NCBI GenBank assembly: GCA_030448225.1
Contig: JAUJNJ010000002.1
Location: forward strand, 54,180 to 118,179
DNA: 64,000 nt
From: Phycisphaerae bacterium
GTDB taxonomy: Bacteria > Planctomycetota > Phycisphaerae > Tepidisphaerales > Tepidisphaeraceae
Direction of reading: 5' to 3'
The notes beneath the pieces are model-generated. The model was not told where the DNA came from, ran no database searches, and worked only from the letters and a program-made list of their open reading frames with translations. A program made the translations under genes and the position numbers. Positions 18,320 through 28,297 of this stretch are shown in pieces (position 1 is the first letter of the stretch; each line of letters opens with the position of its first letter).

Positions 18320-18382
18320 GATCACCTCCGGCTGTCCCCGGTCCTTATATCCGCCCAAGCGTATGTAGTCGAGAAAAAAGAG

Positions 18383-18757
18383 TCAAGGGTCGCAGCACGT
18401 GGTGGCGCCGCCGCAGCAGTCGCCGCGCTTTCGCAGGTCGCGGGCGAGTTCCGGCACGTGGTCGAAACAGTGAGACAGGCAGTCGAGCAACTTCGCGTGG
18501 AACGCGTTCGCGGCCGGCGTGAGGGTGTAGTAGCTCCACAGGCCCTGCTTTCGGGCATTGACGAGGCCGGCCTTGCGGAGGTAGGCGAGGTGGCGCGAGA
18601 TCTTCGGCTGCGGCGCGTCGATCACGCGGACGAGGTCGCAGACGCACAGTTCCCCGTCGCGGAGCAGGTGCAGGATGCGCAGTCTCGTGCGGTCGGAGAA
18701 GGCGCGGAACATCACGTCGACCCCCGCCCGGGATTTGTTTCGTGCCGCGACTGCCAT
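18383..18757 (-). CDS. arsR: ArsR/SmtB-family metalloregulator
   Basis: 124 residues of winged-helix repressor. The metal-sensing pair Cys38-x-Cys40 lies in the recognition-helix region ELCVCDLVRVID, the classical As(III)-binding site. The DNA-binding helix PQPKISRHLAYLRKAGLV follows. The C-terminus holds further cysteines (GDCCGGATTCCDP) that could add a metal ligand. ATG 18757 has a weak GAGAAAG ahead; a GTG at 18769 is also in frame. TATCAT (complement of 18772-18777) may be its -10 element. It heads the arsenic operon and presumably represses it until As(III) binds. Confidence 0.92.
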   Translation of the reverse strand: MAVAARNKSRAGVDVMFRAFSDRTRLRILHLLRDGELCVCDLVRVIDAPQPKISRHLAYLRKAGLVNARKQGLWSYYTLTPAANAFHAKLLDCLSHCFDHVPELARDLRKRGDCCGGATTCCDP

Positions 18758-18824
18758 ACTTTCTCGCACGGATGATAGCGGCGCCCGCCGGCAGCGACCA
18801 GCGGGGCCGGGAGCGTCTGCCGAC

Positions 18825-19448
18825 TCACCCGTCCCGGACGAGCACGAGCGCGAGGTCGTCGTAGAAGCTTCCCGCCCCGTTCCGGACGAGTTCGGCCGTG
18901 GTCGACGCGGCCGCGTTCAGGTTCGGATTCAGCGCGGCGTCACAAATGCGTGCCTCGTCCGCGTACTTGAAGAGGCCGTCGGTCGCGACGAGGAGCGTGG
19001 CGCCGGCGAGGGGTGGCGACGAGAAGCCGAACGGCGTCGCCGCGCCGTAGCCGAGATATGGCTTCCGTCGACCGCCGGTCGTCAGCCGGTCGATCACGTT
19101 GTCCCTGACGACCCACGCCTCGGAATCCCCGACGGATGCGCCACAAAGTCCGGCGTCGGTGGTCGCGACAACGACGAGGGTCGTCTCGCCGGCGGACGAA
19201 TCATCGTGCAGGTCAAGGTCGATGGTTGCGAGCAGCGTCGTCCACGCCGAAGGGTCCCCGAGGTTCGGCAGGCCGCACGCGCCCCGCCGAACCGATTCGA
19301 TCGCAAGTTCCGCCGCCCGCTCCGCGCCACTCCGGCCGCCGACGCCATCCGCAACCGCCACGATCGTTGCCCCGCCGCATCGGAACGTTATTGCGCGGTC
19401 CTTAGACCGGGCCCGGTAGCTCCGTTGTTCAATTCGCGTTCGAAGCAC
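18825..19448 (-). CDS. PP2C-family (PPM) protein phosphatase-like protein
   Basis: About 207 residues. The metal-binding core is recognisable: YRARSKDRAIT for the first Asp, VAVADGVGGRSGAERAAELA, DSEAWVV, LLVATDGLFKY, and the terminal DDLALVLVR. The domain is short compared with typical PPM phosphatases of 240-250 residues, but it keeps the metal Asp positions. The start is uncertain: I take GTG 19448, which lies 12 bases after AGGAGG; a TTG at 19502 is in frame. It is divergent from the sulfite reductase and shares its upstream region. Likely a Ser/Thr phosphatase acting in signalling; the target is unknown. Confidence 0.75.
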   Translation of the reverse strand: MLRTRIEQRSYRARSKDRAITFRCGGATIVAVADGVGGRSGAERAAELAIESVRRGACGLPNLGDPSAWTTLLATIDLDLHDDSSAGETTLVVVATTDAGLCGASVGDSEAWVVRDNVIDRLTTGGRRKPYLGYGAATPFGFSSPPLAGATLLVATDGLFKYADEARICDAALNPNLNAAASTTAELVRNGAGSFYDDLALVLVRDG

Positions 19449-19542
19449 AATTGTAGCATCCCTCCTGTCTCCCGTCGGTGCAAGTCTATTTCTTGACGCC
19501 AATTAAGCAGCAACCCCCACGGCTGGAAAAGATTGTATAGAA

Positions 19543-19562
19543 AACCTATAGGGATATAGGTT
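19543..19562. promoter_or_regulatory. palindromic operator candidate upstream of the sulfite reductase gene
   Basis: A perfect inverted repeat of 8-base arms, AACCTATA-GGGA-TATAGGTT, sits in an AT-rich island that contrasts with the 70% GC surroundings, about 125 bases before the reductase start codon. The TATAGG half overlaps a plausible -10 position. Sites of the type CCTATA-N4-TATAGG suit a dimeric regulator such as an Rrf2-type sulfur/iron regulator; the family assignment is inference. Confidence 0.55.
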
Positions 19563-19688
19563 ATCATGTGTTTCGAAGGTGATTGCGTCGGGGGCGAAGC
19601 TGCCCTATTCTGCAACGTTTCACCGACTGTTTTCGCGATCGAGGCACGGTAAAAGGATCGCCCGTAACGGCGGGTGGCGGAGTCGCTT

Positions 19689-22030
<2,342 letters not shown>

Positions 22031-22034
22031 GGGG

Positions 22035-22052
22035 CGCTCACATCCCAGTTCA
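22035..22052 (+). repeat. 18-bp exact repeat, copy 1
   Basis: CGCTCACATCCCAGTTCA lies between the reductase stop and the next start codon. The same 18 bases recur at 60321-60338 in front of the ABC substrate-binding lipoprotein gene. Confidence 0.5.
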
Positions 22053-22569
22053 ATGACATCGCACAAACTCTCGATCAAGCTCTTCGCCGACGGCGTCCCG
22101 TCGGTGGCCCCCGACGCGTTCGTCCCCGTCTTCCACTCGTGGATCCGGGACAACGCGCTGCCCGGCCACCTCCTGATCGACGTCGCCGACTACGCCCACG
22201 TCCCCGACGGGCCGGGGACGCTGATCGTCTCGCACGAGGCGAACATCCACCTCGACCAGGAGGACGGCGCCTCCGCACGGTCCTCGGCTCCGCGCTGTTC
22301 GCGGCCGTGGCTGCTCGAGGGGACCCGTCGCTCGGCGGGAAGGTGAAGTTCGACACCGCCCGCGCGCGGCTCCGCATCCACGACCGTCTCAACGCGCCCA
22401 ACACGCCGGCAACGTTCGACGCGGTCCGCCCCGACCTCGAGCCGCGTGATGAGCGCCGTCTACGGCTCGCCCGTGAAGCTCACGCACAAGGCCGACGCCG
22501 AGCGACTGTTCGAGGTGGACATCGAGGCGCGCAGCGCCGGACCTGAAGACGCTGCAATCGCGAACGTAG
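22053..22569 (+). pseudogene. conserved hypothetical protein downstream of sulfite reductase, frame-disrupted
   Basis: It begins MTSHKLSIKLFADGVPSVAPDAFVPVFHSWIRDNALPGHLLIDVADYAHVPDGPG and then needs at least two frame changes: near 22265 (continuing LFAAVAARGDPSLGGKVKFDTARARLRIHDRLNAPNTPATFDAVRPDLE) and near 22440 (YGSPVKLTHKADAERLFEVDIEARSA). A last change would give the ending DLKTLQSRT, stopping at 22567-22569. Repaired length is about 170 residues. The pattern resembles widespread cytosolic proteins of unknown function. It starts 22 bases after the reductase stop, so it is probably cotranscribed. Confidence 0.6.
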
Positions 22570-22649
22570 TAGAAACAATCGCACGTGCCGCTCGCGGCCG
22601 CTCGCGGCACCTACAGCGGTTCTCCGTCGAGCGTGGCAGCCGCAGCAAT

Positions 22650-22748
22650 GTCATCCCGAGCGGAGCGGTAGCGACCCGACCCATCTCGGGCCGCTGGGAC
22701 GCGTGCCACTATCCCGTGATCCTCGTCGCTGTCGCTCCTCGGGATGAC
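22650..22748. repeat. imperfect inverted repeat (GTCATCCCGAG type)
   Basis: GTCATCCCGAGCGGAGCGG at 22650 is matched on the other strand at 22748 by GTCATCCCGAGGAGCGACAG, giving a long stem around ATCTCGGGCCGCTGG. Elements of this look are dispersed repeats in many genomes. It overlaps the 3' end of the DUF4202 reading frame. Confidence 0.55.
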
Positions 22749-23437
22749 GCGGCCCTGTCGTCGCGACTGCTACATCCGGCCCTCATGCTCGAAGCCGCGA
22801 GAGGCATTTCATTCCGCGACGGCCACGCCCGCGCCGGCTCGGGCATCTCCAGCGTCAGCGCCACCTCCCGCCCGCGGTCCGACATCTTGCGCCACGTCTT
22901 GCGCAGGATGCCGATCACCTTCTCCTCGTCGTGCCGCGGCGCGAACCCGGCGAAGTAATTCTCGAGGAACACGAGGCAGATCACGTCCTCGAGCGTTTGC
23001 GTCTCCGGGTTCGACTTCAACCCTTCCTTGCGGAGCAACGCGCCGACGCAGGCGACCGTCGCCTCGTCGTAGCCGATGTCGCGCAGGATCTCCGCCGCCC
23101 GCTCCGCCTGGACCGTCGCGAGCCGGGTTCGCCATTGCAGGTAGCCGGGGCGCGTCATCGGGTACGTGTCGCGTGGGATCTCCCACCGCCGCAGGTGCTG
23201 GCACCGGGTCGCGAGGCGCAGCGCCGCCGACGCCCCCGGCTCGAGCCGCCGCAGCCATTGGCTCATCCGGCGGGCGTAGAGCAGTTCCGCCGGCACCGGC
23301 GCGCCGTCGACGAGAACGACCGCCGGGTCCGCCGCGTGGGCCGCATCGATCCGCTCGAACGCGCGGCGGAAGCGGTCCGCGTCGGCGGCGTCGTCCGGCC
23401 CCGGAGGTTCACTGCCGGCCTCGTCCATCAAGACCAT
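22709..23437 (-). CDS. DUF4202-domain protein
   Basis: About 242 residues. The DUF4202 pattern is clear: RFRRAFERIDAAHAADP, LLYARRMSQWLRRLEPGAS, CQHLRRWEIPRDTYPMTRPGYLQWRT, ILRDIGYDEATVACVGALLRKEGLK and HDEEKVIGILRKTWRKMSDRGRE. The His/Asp-rich helical core resembles an HD-type metal-binding fold. The family is often found beside sulfate-assimilation genes, which fits the sulfite reductase on the opposite strand here. The last 35 or so residues (from ARAWPSRNEMPLAASSM) do not look like the family and run into a dispersed repeat, so the original stop may be lost. The start is ATG 23437 or 23428. Biochemical role unknown. Confidence 0.82.
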   Translation of the reverse strand: MVLMDEAGSEPPGPDDAADADRFRRAFERIDAAHAADPAVVLVDGAPVPAELLYARRMSQWLRRLEPGASAALRLATRCQHLRRWEIPRDTYPMTRPGYLQWRTRLATVQAERAAEILRDIGYDEATVACVGALLRKEGLKSNPETQTLEDVICLVFLENYFAGFAPRHDEEKVIGILRKTWRKMSDRGREVALTLEMPEPARAWPSRNEMPLAASSMRAGCSSRDDRAASSRGATATRITG

Positions 23438-23506
23438 CTTACGCCCGCCCCGCCGCCGGCCGAAGTTGCCGCCCGGGGCGCGGCGGGGTTATCGTCGTCG
23501 CCCGCG

Positions 23507-23791
23507 ATGGCCGACCTGACGAACCCGAGATGGATCTACGCCAAGGGATTCCTGTTCCTCCTCGCCGGCATCCTCGCCGCCGTCGCGCTCGTGCTCGAGA
23601 ACCCGACGGCCAAGACGGTGCTGCTGCTGACGCTGTCGATCTGGTGCTTCGCCCGATTCTACTACTTCGCGTTCTACGTGATCGGGCACTACGTCGACCC
23701 CGGCTACCGCTTCGCCGGCCTCGGCTCGTTCGCCGCCTACCTGCTCCGCCGCCGCCGCCCCACCGGGCCGCCACCGCCCCCCGGCCCGTGA
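23507..23791 (+). CDS. small membrane protein
   Basis: 94 residues with two membrane helices (GFLFLLAGILAAVALVL and TVLLLTLSIWCFARFYYFAFYVIG), a cytosolic Arg-rich stretch (YLLRRRRP) and a Pro-rich tail. It begins MADLTNPRWIYAKG at ATG 23507. No family recognised. It is divergent from the DUF4202 gene. Confidence 0.6.
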   Translation: MADLTNPRWIYAKGFLFLLAGILAAVALVLENPTAKTVLLLTLSIWCFARFYYFAFYVIGHYVDPGYRFAGLGSFAAYLLRRRRPTGPPPPPGP

Positions 23792-24012
23792 GATACACCG
23801 ATGACGTCAGGCGGGGGCGTCGCAGGCGTCTTCAGCTTTTGAGCCCTCACGGGCGCGGCGGCGCCCCGCGTCACGCCGACGGCGGTCGACGCCGCCATCG
23901 GCAGGGCACGCGCGAGGAGGTTTTCGGCGAGAAGCCGGCGGAAGCGGCCGGCGAGAAGGCGACGCTTTTCGCTCGTGGGGCGTCTTACCCTACCGGTCCG
24001 GCCGCCGGTCCA

Positions 24013-24018
24013 TATAAT
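24013..24018 (+). promoter_or_regulatory. -10 element of the YggS-family gene
   Basis: A perfect TATAAT lies 41 bases before the GTG start at 24059 in an otherwise GC-rich stretch. No good -35 hexamer is visible 17 bases upstream. Confidence 0.4.
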
Positions 24019-24058
24019 GCCCGGGCTCGGAGACCGGTTCGTGGGCAAAGGAGTGTTC

Positions 24059-24829
24059 GTGGCAGTCAAGAAATCGCCGCTGGCGGAAAAGCTCGACGAG
24101 GTTCGTGACCGCATCGCCGCCGCGGCCACCAGGGCGAAGCGCGAGCCGTCGGAGGTGACGCTCGTCGCCGTCACGAAGTCGGCCGCGCCCGAGCAGATCC
24201 GCGAGGTGCTTCAGCTCGGCGTCGCCGACCTCGGCGAGAGCCGGGTGCAGGCACTGACCCAGCGCGCCGGGCAGCTCAACGAGTTCCTTCAACGGCGGAT
24301 CGACCGCAGCGACCCCGCCGCGCCCGAGAAGGTGCGCTGGCACATGATCGGCCACCTCCAGCGGAACAAGGTCAAGCCGGTGCTGCCGATCGCCAGCCTC
24401 GTGCACAGCGTCGACAGCCTGCGCCTCGCCGAGGAGATCGACGCCCACGGCGCCAAGATCAACAAACGCGTGCCCGTGCTGCTCCAGGTGAACGCCAGCG
24501 AGGAGCAGAGTAAGTTCGGCGTCGCGGTCGGGGCGTCGGTGCACCTCGCCGAGCAGATCGACTCGATGCCGAACGTGCAGATCGTCGGCCTGATGACGAT
24601 GGCCCCGCTCGACGCGCAGGAGGCGAAGGTGCGCCAGACCTTCAGCCGCACCCGCGAGATCTTCGAGGAGCTGCGCTGGCACAAGATCGGCGGCGCCGGC
24701 CTGCGGCACCTCAGCATGGGCATGAGCGACGACTTCGAGATGGCGATCGCCGAGGGCGCCACGATGGTCCGCATCGGCTCGCTCCTCTTCGGCGGCAAGG
24801 CCGTCGACCACGTCATGGACGAGGATTAG
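24059..24829 (+). CDS. YggS-family pyridoxal 5'-phosphate homeostasis protein
   Basis: 256 residues, a single-domain TIM barrel that binds PLP without catalysing a known reaction and balances vitamin B6 and amino/keto acid pools. The PLP-binding lysine is Lys40 in LVAVTKSAAPEQIREVL. WHMIGHLQRNKVKPVLP, VLLQVNASEEQSKFGV, GLMTMAPLDA, LSMGMSDDFEMAIAEGATMVRIGSLLFG are all family signatures. The GTG at 24059 is chosen because AAAGGAG ends five bases upstream; in-frame codons further up lie ahead of the TATAAT element. The small hypothetical gene follows nine bases after its stop. Confidence 0.95.
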   Translation: MAVKKSPLAEKLDEVRDRIAAAATRAKREPSEVTLVAVTKSAAPEQIREVLQLGVADLGESRVQALTQRAGQLNEFLQRRIDRSDPAAPEKVRWHMIGHLQRNKVKPVLPIASLVHSVDSLRLAEEIDAHGAKINKRVPVLLQVNASEEQSKFGVAVGASVHLAEQIDSMPNVQIVGLMTMAPLDAQEAKVRQTFSRTREIFEELRWHKIGGAGLRHLSMGMSDDFEMAIAEGATMVRIGSLLFGGKAVDHVMDED

Positions 24830-24838
24830 GAGTCGGGC

Positions 24839-25063
24839 GTGACCAGCATCACCCCGTTCAACTTCGGCGAAGAGGTATATTACCGGCCGTCCTGGCGCGC
24901 CGAAGGGCAACTGGTGATGACGGACTGGCACCAGTTAAAGCGCGGCGCGAAGTACAAGGTCAGTGACGTGTTGCTCGACGGCGGAGAGTGGTACGTCGCG
25001 ATCGAAGGTTGCGAGACGTTCGTCCCGCACGCGGTTCACTGGTCGCTCTTCAGCCGCGAGTGA
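24839..25063 (+). CDS. small hypothetical protein
   Basis: 74 residues starting at GTG 24839, with AGGAG six bases upstream (overlapping the previous stop region). The sequence (FNFGEEVYYRPSWRAEGQLVMTDWHQLKRGAKYKVSDVLLDGGEWYVAIEGCETFVPHAVHW) looks like a small beta-barrel of the SH3 type. No family recognised. It overlaps the next start by one base (TGATG), so it belongs to a four-gene run 24059-26332. Confidence 0.6.
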   Translation: MTSITPFNFGEEVYYRPSWRAEGQLVMTDWHQLKRGAKYKVSDVLLDGGEWYVAIEGCETFVPHAVHWSLFSRE

Positions 25064-25371
25064 TGCTACCGGACGACCTGTTCGACTTCTTCCGCCGCTG
25101 GCTCGGGATCGTCGTCACGATCTACGCGTCGATCGTCACGGCCCAGTCGCTCTGGGGCTGGTACGTGTGGCTGGCGGGGGAGGACAAGTACATCTCGCTC
25201 CTGCGGCGCTACCTCGTCGTCCATGGCTTGCGGCTGCGGTTCAAGACGTTCTGGGGCGACGTGATCATCTGCGGGCTGCTGTGCGTGATCTTCCTGATCC
25301 TCTGGCACGCCCACGAGCTCATCTACGACTTGGATAGGATCGTCAGCGATGTCCGCCGGCTCCCCCGATAG
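25063..25371 (+). CDS. small membrane protein
   Basis: 102 residues with two hydrophobic helices (WLGIVVTIYASIVTAQSLWGWYVWL and DVIICGLLCVIFLILWHAHELIY). Start ATG 25063 shares a base with the preceding stop. Its end overlaps the next gene by 23 bases. Function unknown; the tight packing suggests it works with the downstream coiled-coil membrane protein. Confidence 0.65.
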   Translation: MLPDDLFDFFRRWLGIVVTIYASIVTAQSLWGWYVWLAGEDKYISLLRRYLVVHGLRLRFKTFWGDVIICGLLCVIFLILWHAHELIYDLDRIVSDVRRLPR

Positions 25372-26332
25372 CGACCAGATGAAGCTGCTGCCGGGCACGA
25401 CCGCGTCCCGCGCCGCCGTCGACAACGGCGGCGGCGGCGGCACGGTCGTGCGCGCCGGGGCGGCGATCCGGCAGCTCGCGGAGATGCCGCGGGAAGAGCT
25501 CGCCCACCTCGCCGAGGAGTACGGCCTCGACCCGACCCGCTACAAGTCGCGCCAGCACCTCGTCGCCGCCATCCACGAGCGGCGGCAGCTCATCGCGTCG
25601 CTCGACCGCGACGCGATGCTCGACGTCGTCCGCTGGGGCCGCCGCCCCGTCACCGCCAACGCCACCGGCGAGCAGATCGCGCAGGAGATCGCCCGCATCG
25701 GCCTGATGAAGTTCGCCGGGCTCTCGCAGCGCGGCCTGTTCGTGCTGGCCCGCCTCCGCGGCATCGACGCGCGCGACACCGAGCCGGTCCCGACGCTCAT
25801 CAAGAAGCTGAAGAAACAGGAGGGGCTGTTCTCGAAGATCAACCGCCGCCGCCGGGCGATGATCGCCTCGATGGTCGCGAAGATGATCGGCGACGAGGAC
25901 GGCCCGGCCGAGTACCAGTTCCTCCCCCCCACCAACGGCGGCGGCGGCGGCGGCGGCCCCGCGGCGGGCGCGGCGCCGGGCACCGGCGCGGCGAGCACGC
26001 CCCCGCCGTCGAGCCTCAAGGACGAGATCGAGGAGTCGGGGCTGTTCGGCGGGCTGACGAACCGGATCAAGAAGACCGCCGACAGCTACATCAACCAGAA
26101 GCTCGACGAGATCGAGGCGCGGATCGACCGCAAGCTCGACGAGATCGACCGCCGCCTCGCCGAGTGGCGCGACAAGGAGGTCGCCAACCGCATCCGCATC
26201 CTCAAGATCACGCTCTGGGCCAGCGTGATCGTCGCCGTCATCTCGCTCGTCTACTCCTACATCAAGGTCTACTTCTACCCCGACAACGGCACGACACAGG
26301 TCGAGACGCACGTGGAGCGGCGCTCGCGGTAA
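25349..26332 (+). CDS. SAP/Rho-N-like helical protein with coiled coil and C-terminal membrane anchor
   Basis: 327 residues. After a Gly-rich lead there is a small helical module (QLAEMPREELAHLAEEYGLDPTRYKSRQHLVAAIHERRQLI) like the Rho N-terminal/SAP fold. A second such module spans LDVVRWGRRPVTANATGEQIAQEIARIG. KKLKKQEGLFSKINRRRRAMIASMVAKMIG follows, then Gly/Pro-rich linkers, a long coiled coil (INQKLDEIEARIDRKLDEIDRRLAEW), one membrane helix (ILKITLWASVIVAVISLVYSYI) and a short tail. It could link nucleic acid or a partner protein to the membrane. It overlaps the preceding gene and ends the run that begins with the YggS-family gene. Confidence 0.65.
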   Translation: MSAGSPDSDQMKLLPGTTASRAAVDNGGGGGTVVRAGAAIRQLAEMPREELAHLAEEYGLDPTRYKSRQHLVAAIHERRQLIASLDRDAMLDVVRWGRRPVTANATGEQIAQEIARIGLMKFAGLSQRGLFVLARLRGIDARDTEPVPTLIKKLKKQEGLFSKINRRRRAMIASMVAKMIGDEDGPAEYQFLPPTNGGGGGGGPAAGAAPGTGAASTPPPSSLKDEIEESGLFGGLTNRIKKTADSYINQKLDEIEARIDRKLDEIDRRLAEWRDKEVANRIRILKITLWASVIVAVISLVYSYIKVYFYPDNGTTQVETHVERRSR

Positions 26333-26360
26333 GCGGCCCACGCGCGTCCAAATGAAGACG

Positions 26361-26551
26361 TTGAACCACGGAGTCACGGAGACACGGAGGCAGGACCGAG
26401 GAAGACGAAGATGGAGGATGGAAGACGGAGGATGGAGGAACACCGAAGCGGGAGACGCCTGCTAATGCCCTTCCTCCATCGTCCATCCTCGATCTTCCAT
26501 CCTCGTCTTCTCTCGGTCCTACCTCCGTGTCTCCGTGTCTCCGTGGTTCAA
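26361..26551. repeat. 190-bp palindromic dispersed element (CACGGAGACACGGAG type)
   Basis: Outer arms of 40 bases (26361-26400 and 26512-26551) pair with two mismatches; they read TTGAACCACGGAGTCACGG on the left and its complement on the right. Inner purine-rich arms (GAAGACGAAGATGGAGG type) pair less perfectly, around a loop of about 30 bases. It fills the gap between the coiled-coil gene and the sulfatase gene. Confidence 0.85.
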
Positions 26552-26630
26552 TTTCCGGGCATCGCCATAGAAACCGTGGGATACTTGCACACGTCCGAAC
26601 CGAAGATCCTTGGCTGATGGAGGTCTCGTG

Positions 26631-28130
26631 ATGTCATCGCGCCTGCGGCCGATCGTGCGCCTTCTCGCGGCGGCGTTACTCGCGACGTGGCTCGGCACGT
26701 TCCCGTCCGCCGCACGCGCCGCGCAGCCCACCGGGGCCGCCACGCCGAACCGGCCGAACGTGCTCTGGCTGATCGCGGAGGACTTCGGGCCGCACCTCGG
26801 CTGCTACGGCACGAAGCAGGTGCACACGCCGAACCTCGACCGCCTCGCCGCCGGCGGCGTGCGCTACACCCGCGCGTACACGACGGCGCCCGTCTGCTCC
26901 CCGAGCCGCTCGGCGTTCATGACCGGCATGTACCAGACCACGATCGGGGCCCACCACCACCGCTCGCACCGCGACGACGGCTACACGCTGCCGCCCGGCG
27001 TGCGCCTCGGCACGGACCTCATGCGCGACGCCGGCTACTTCACCGCCAACGTCCGCGCCCTCCCGCCCGCGGTCGGATTCAAGGGCACGGGCAAGACCGA
27101 CTGGAACTTCCAGTACGGCGGCGGCGGCGGCGGGGGCGGCAACGCGTTCGATAGCGCCCGGTGGCAGGACCTGAAGGCGAACCAGCCGTTCTTCGCGCAG
27201 GTGAACTTCCAGGAGACGCACCGCGACTTCAAGGCCGCCAAGCGGGCCGACCCGGCGAAGGTCGACCTTCCGCCCTACTACCCTGACCACCCGGTCGCCC
27301 GCGCCGACTGGGCCGCCTACCTCGACGCCGCGTCGGAGCTCGACGTGAAGGTCGGCCGCGTGCTCGAACAGCTCGCCGCCGACGGGCTGGCGGACAACAC
27401 GATCGTCTTCTTCTTCGGCGACAACGGCGAGGCGCACGTCCGCGGCAAGCAGTGGTGCTACGAGAGCGGCCTGCGCGTGCCGCTCATCATCCGCTGGCCG
27501 AGCGCCGTGCCCGCCCCGCCGAACTTCCGGCCCGGCACGGCGAGCGAGCAGCTCGTCGCCGCGATCGACTTCCTGCCGACGATCCTCTCGTTCGCCGGCG
27601 TCGACAAGCCGCCGCAGATGCAGGGCCGGATCTTCCTCGGCGACAAGGCGGAGGAGCCGCGGCAGTACGTCTTCGGCGCGCGCGACCGCTGCGACACGGC
27701 CCCCGCCCGCCTGCGCACCGTCCGCGACGCCCGGTATCGATACATTCGCAACTTCATGCCCGAGCGCCCGCTGCTCGCGCCGAACAAGTACAAGGAGGAG
27801 CAGTACCCGGTGTTCAACCTGATCAAGGAACTGCACGCCGCCGGCAAGCTGACGCCGGAACAGGCGGTGCTGGCGGGCGACCGGATGCCGGCCGAGGAGT
27901 TGTTCGACCTTCAGACCGACCCGCACGAGGTGCGCAACCTCATCAAGTCCGCCGATCCCGAGCACCGCGCCGCGCTCGACCGGCTGCGGCCGGAGTTGGA
28001 GCGGTGGATCGAGGAGACGAACGACCAGGGCCGCGTCCCCGAGCCCCCCGAGGTCGCCGCCGCCGCGGGCGCGACGAAGCCGAAACGCCGCGCGAAGCCG
28101 GCGAAGCCGAGACCGCAGCAACGCCCGTAA
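26631..28130 (+). CDS. exported S1-family sulfatase
   Basis: 499 residues with a Sec signal peptide (LLAAALLATWLGTFPSAARA). The sulfatase signature is Cys89-SPSR (APVCSPSRSAFMTG); this Cys is converted to formylglycine in active enzymes. LWLIAEDFGPHLGCYG supplies the first metal site, FFFGDNGE the second DN pair, and ELFDLQTDPHEVRNL the typical C-terminal turn. A very Gly-rich loop (YGGGGGGGG) interrupts the middle. ATG 26631 follows TGGAGG at seven bases. It probably removes sulfate esters from extracellular polysaccharides. It is the first of three sulfatase genes in this 9-kb stretch. Confidence 0.93.
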   Translation: MSSRLRPIVRLLAAALLATWLGTFPSAARAAQPTGAATPNRPNVLWLIAEDFGPHLGCYGTKQVHTPNLDRLAAGGVRYTRAYTTAPVCSPSRSAFMTGMYQTTIGAHHHRSHRDDGYTLPPGVRLGTDLMRDAGYFTANVRALPPAVGFKGTGKTDWNFQYGGGGGGGGNAFDSARWQDLKANQPFFAQVNFQETHRDFKAAKRADPAKVDLPPYYPDHPVARADWAAYLDAASELDVKVGRVLEQLAADGLADNTIVFFFGDNGEAHVRGKQWCYESGLRVPLIIRWPSAVPAPPNFRPGTASEQLVAAIDFLPTILSFAGVDKPPQMQGRIFLGDKAEEPRQYVFGARDRCDTAPARLRTVRDARYRYIRNFMPERPLLAPNKYKEEQYPVFNLIKELHAAGKLTPEQAVLAGDRMPAEELFDLQTDPHEVRNLIKSADPEHRAALDRLRPELERWIEETNDQGRVPEPPEVAAAAGATKPKRRAKPAKPRPQQRP

Positions 28131-28297
28131 CGCGCAGGCGAATCGACTCGAGATAAGCGAGCCGTCGGCGGTCGGTGCGGGACTCGTTCGTGCGAACCAC
28201 ACGTCGCCCGCCGCAAATCCGTTCTCCACCTTGATCCGCCGCCGCCGGGCCCGGAGGCAACCGAATCTTGATCCCCCTCCCGGACGTTCTAGGATCG

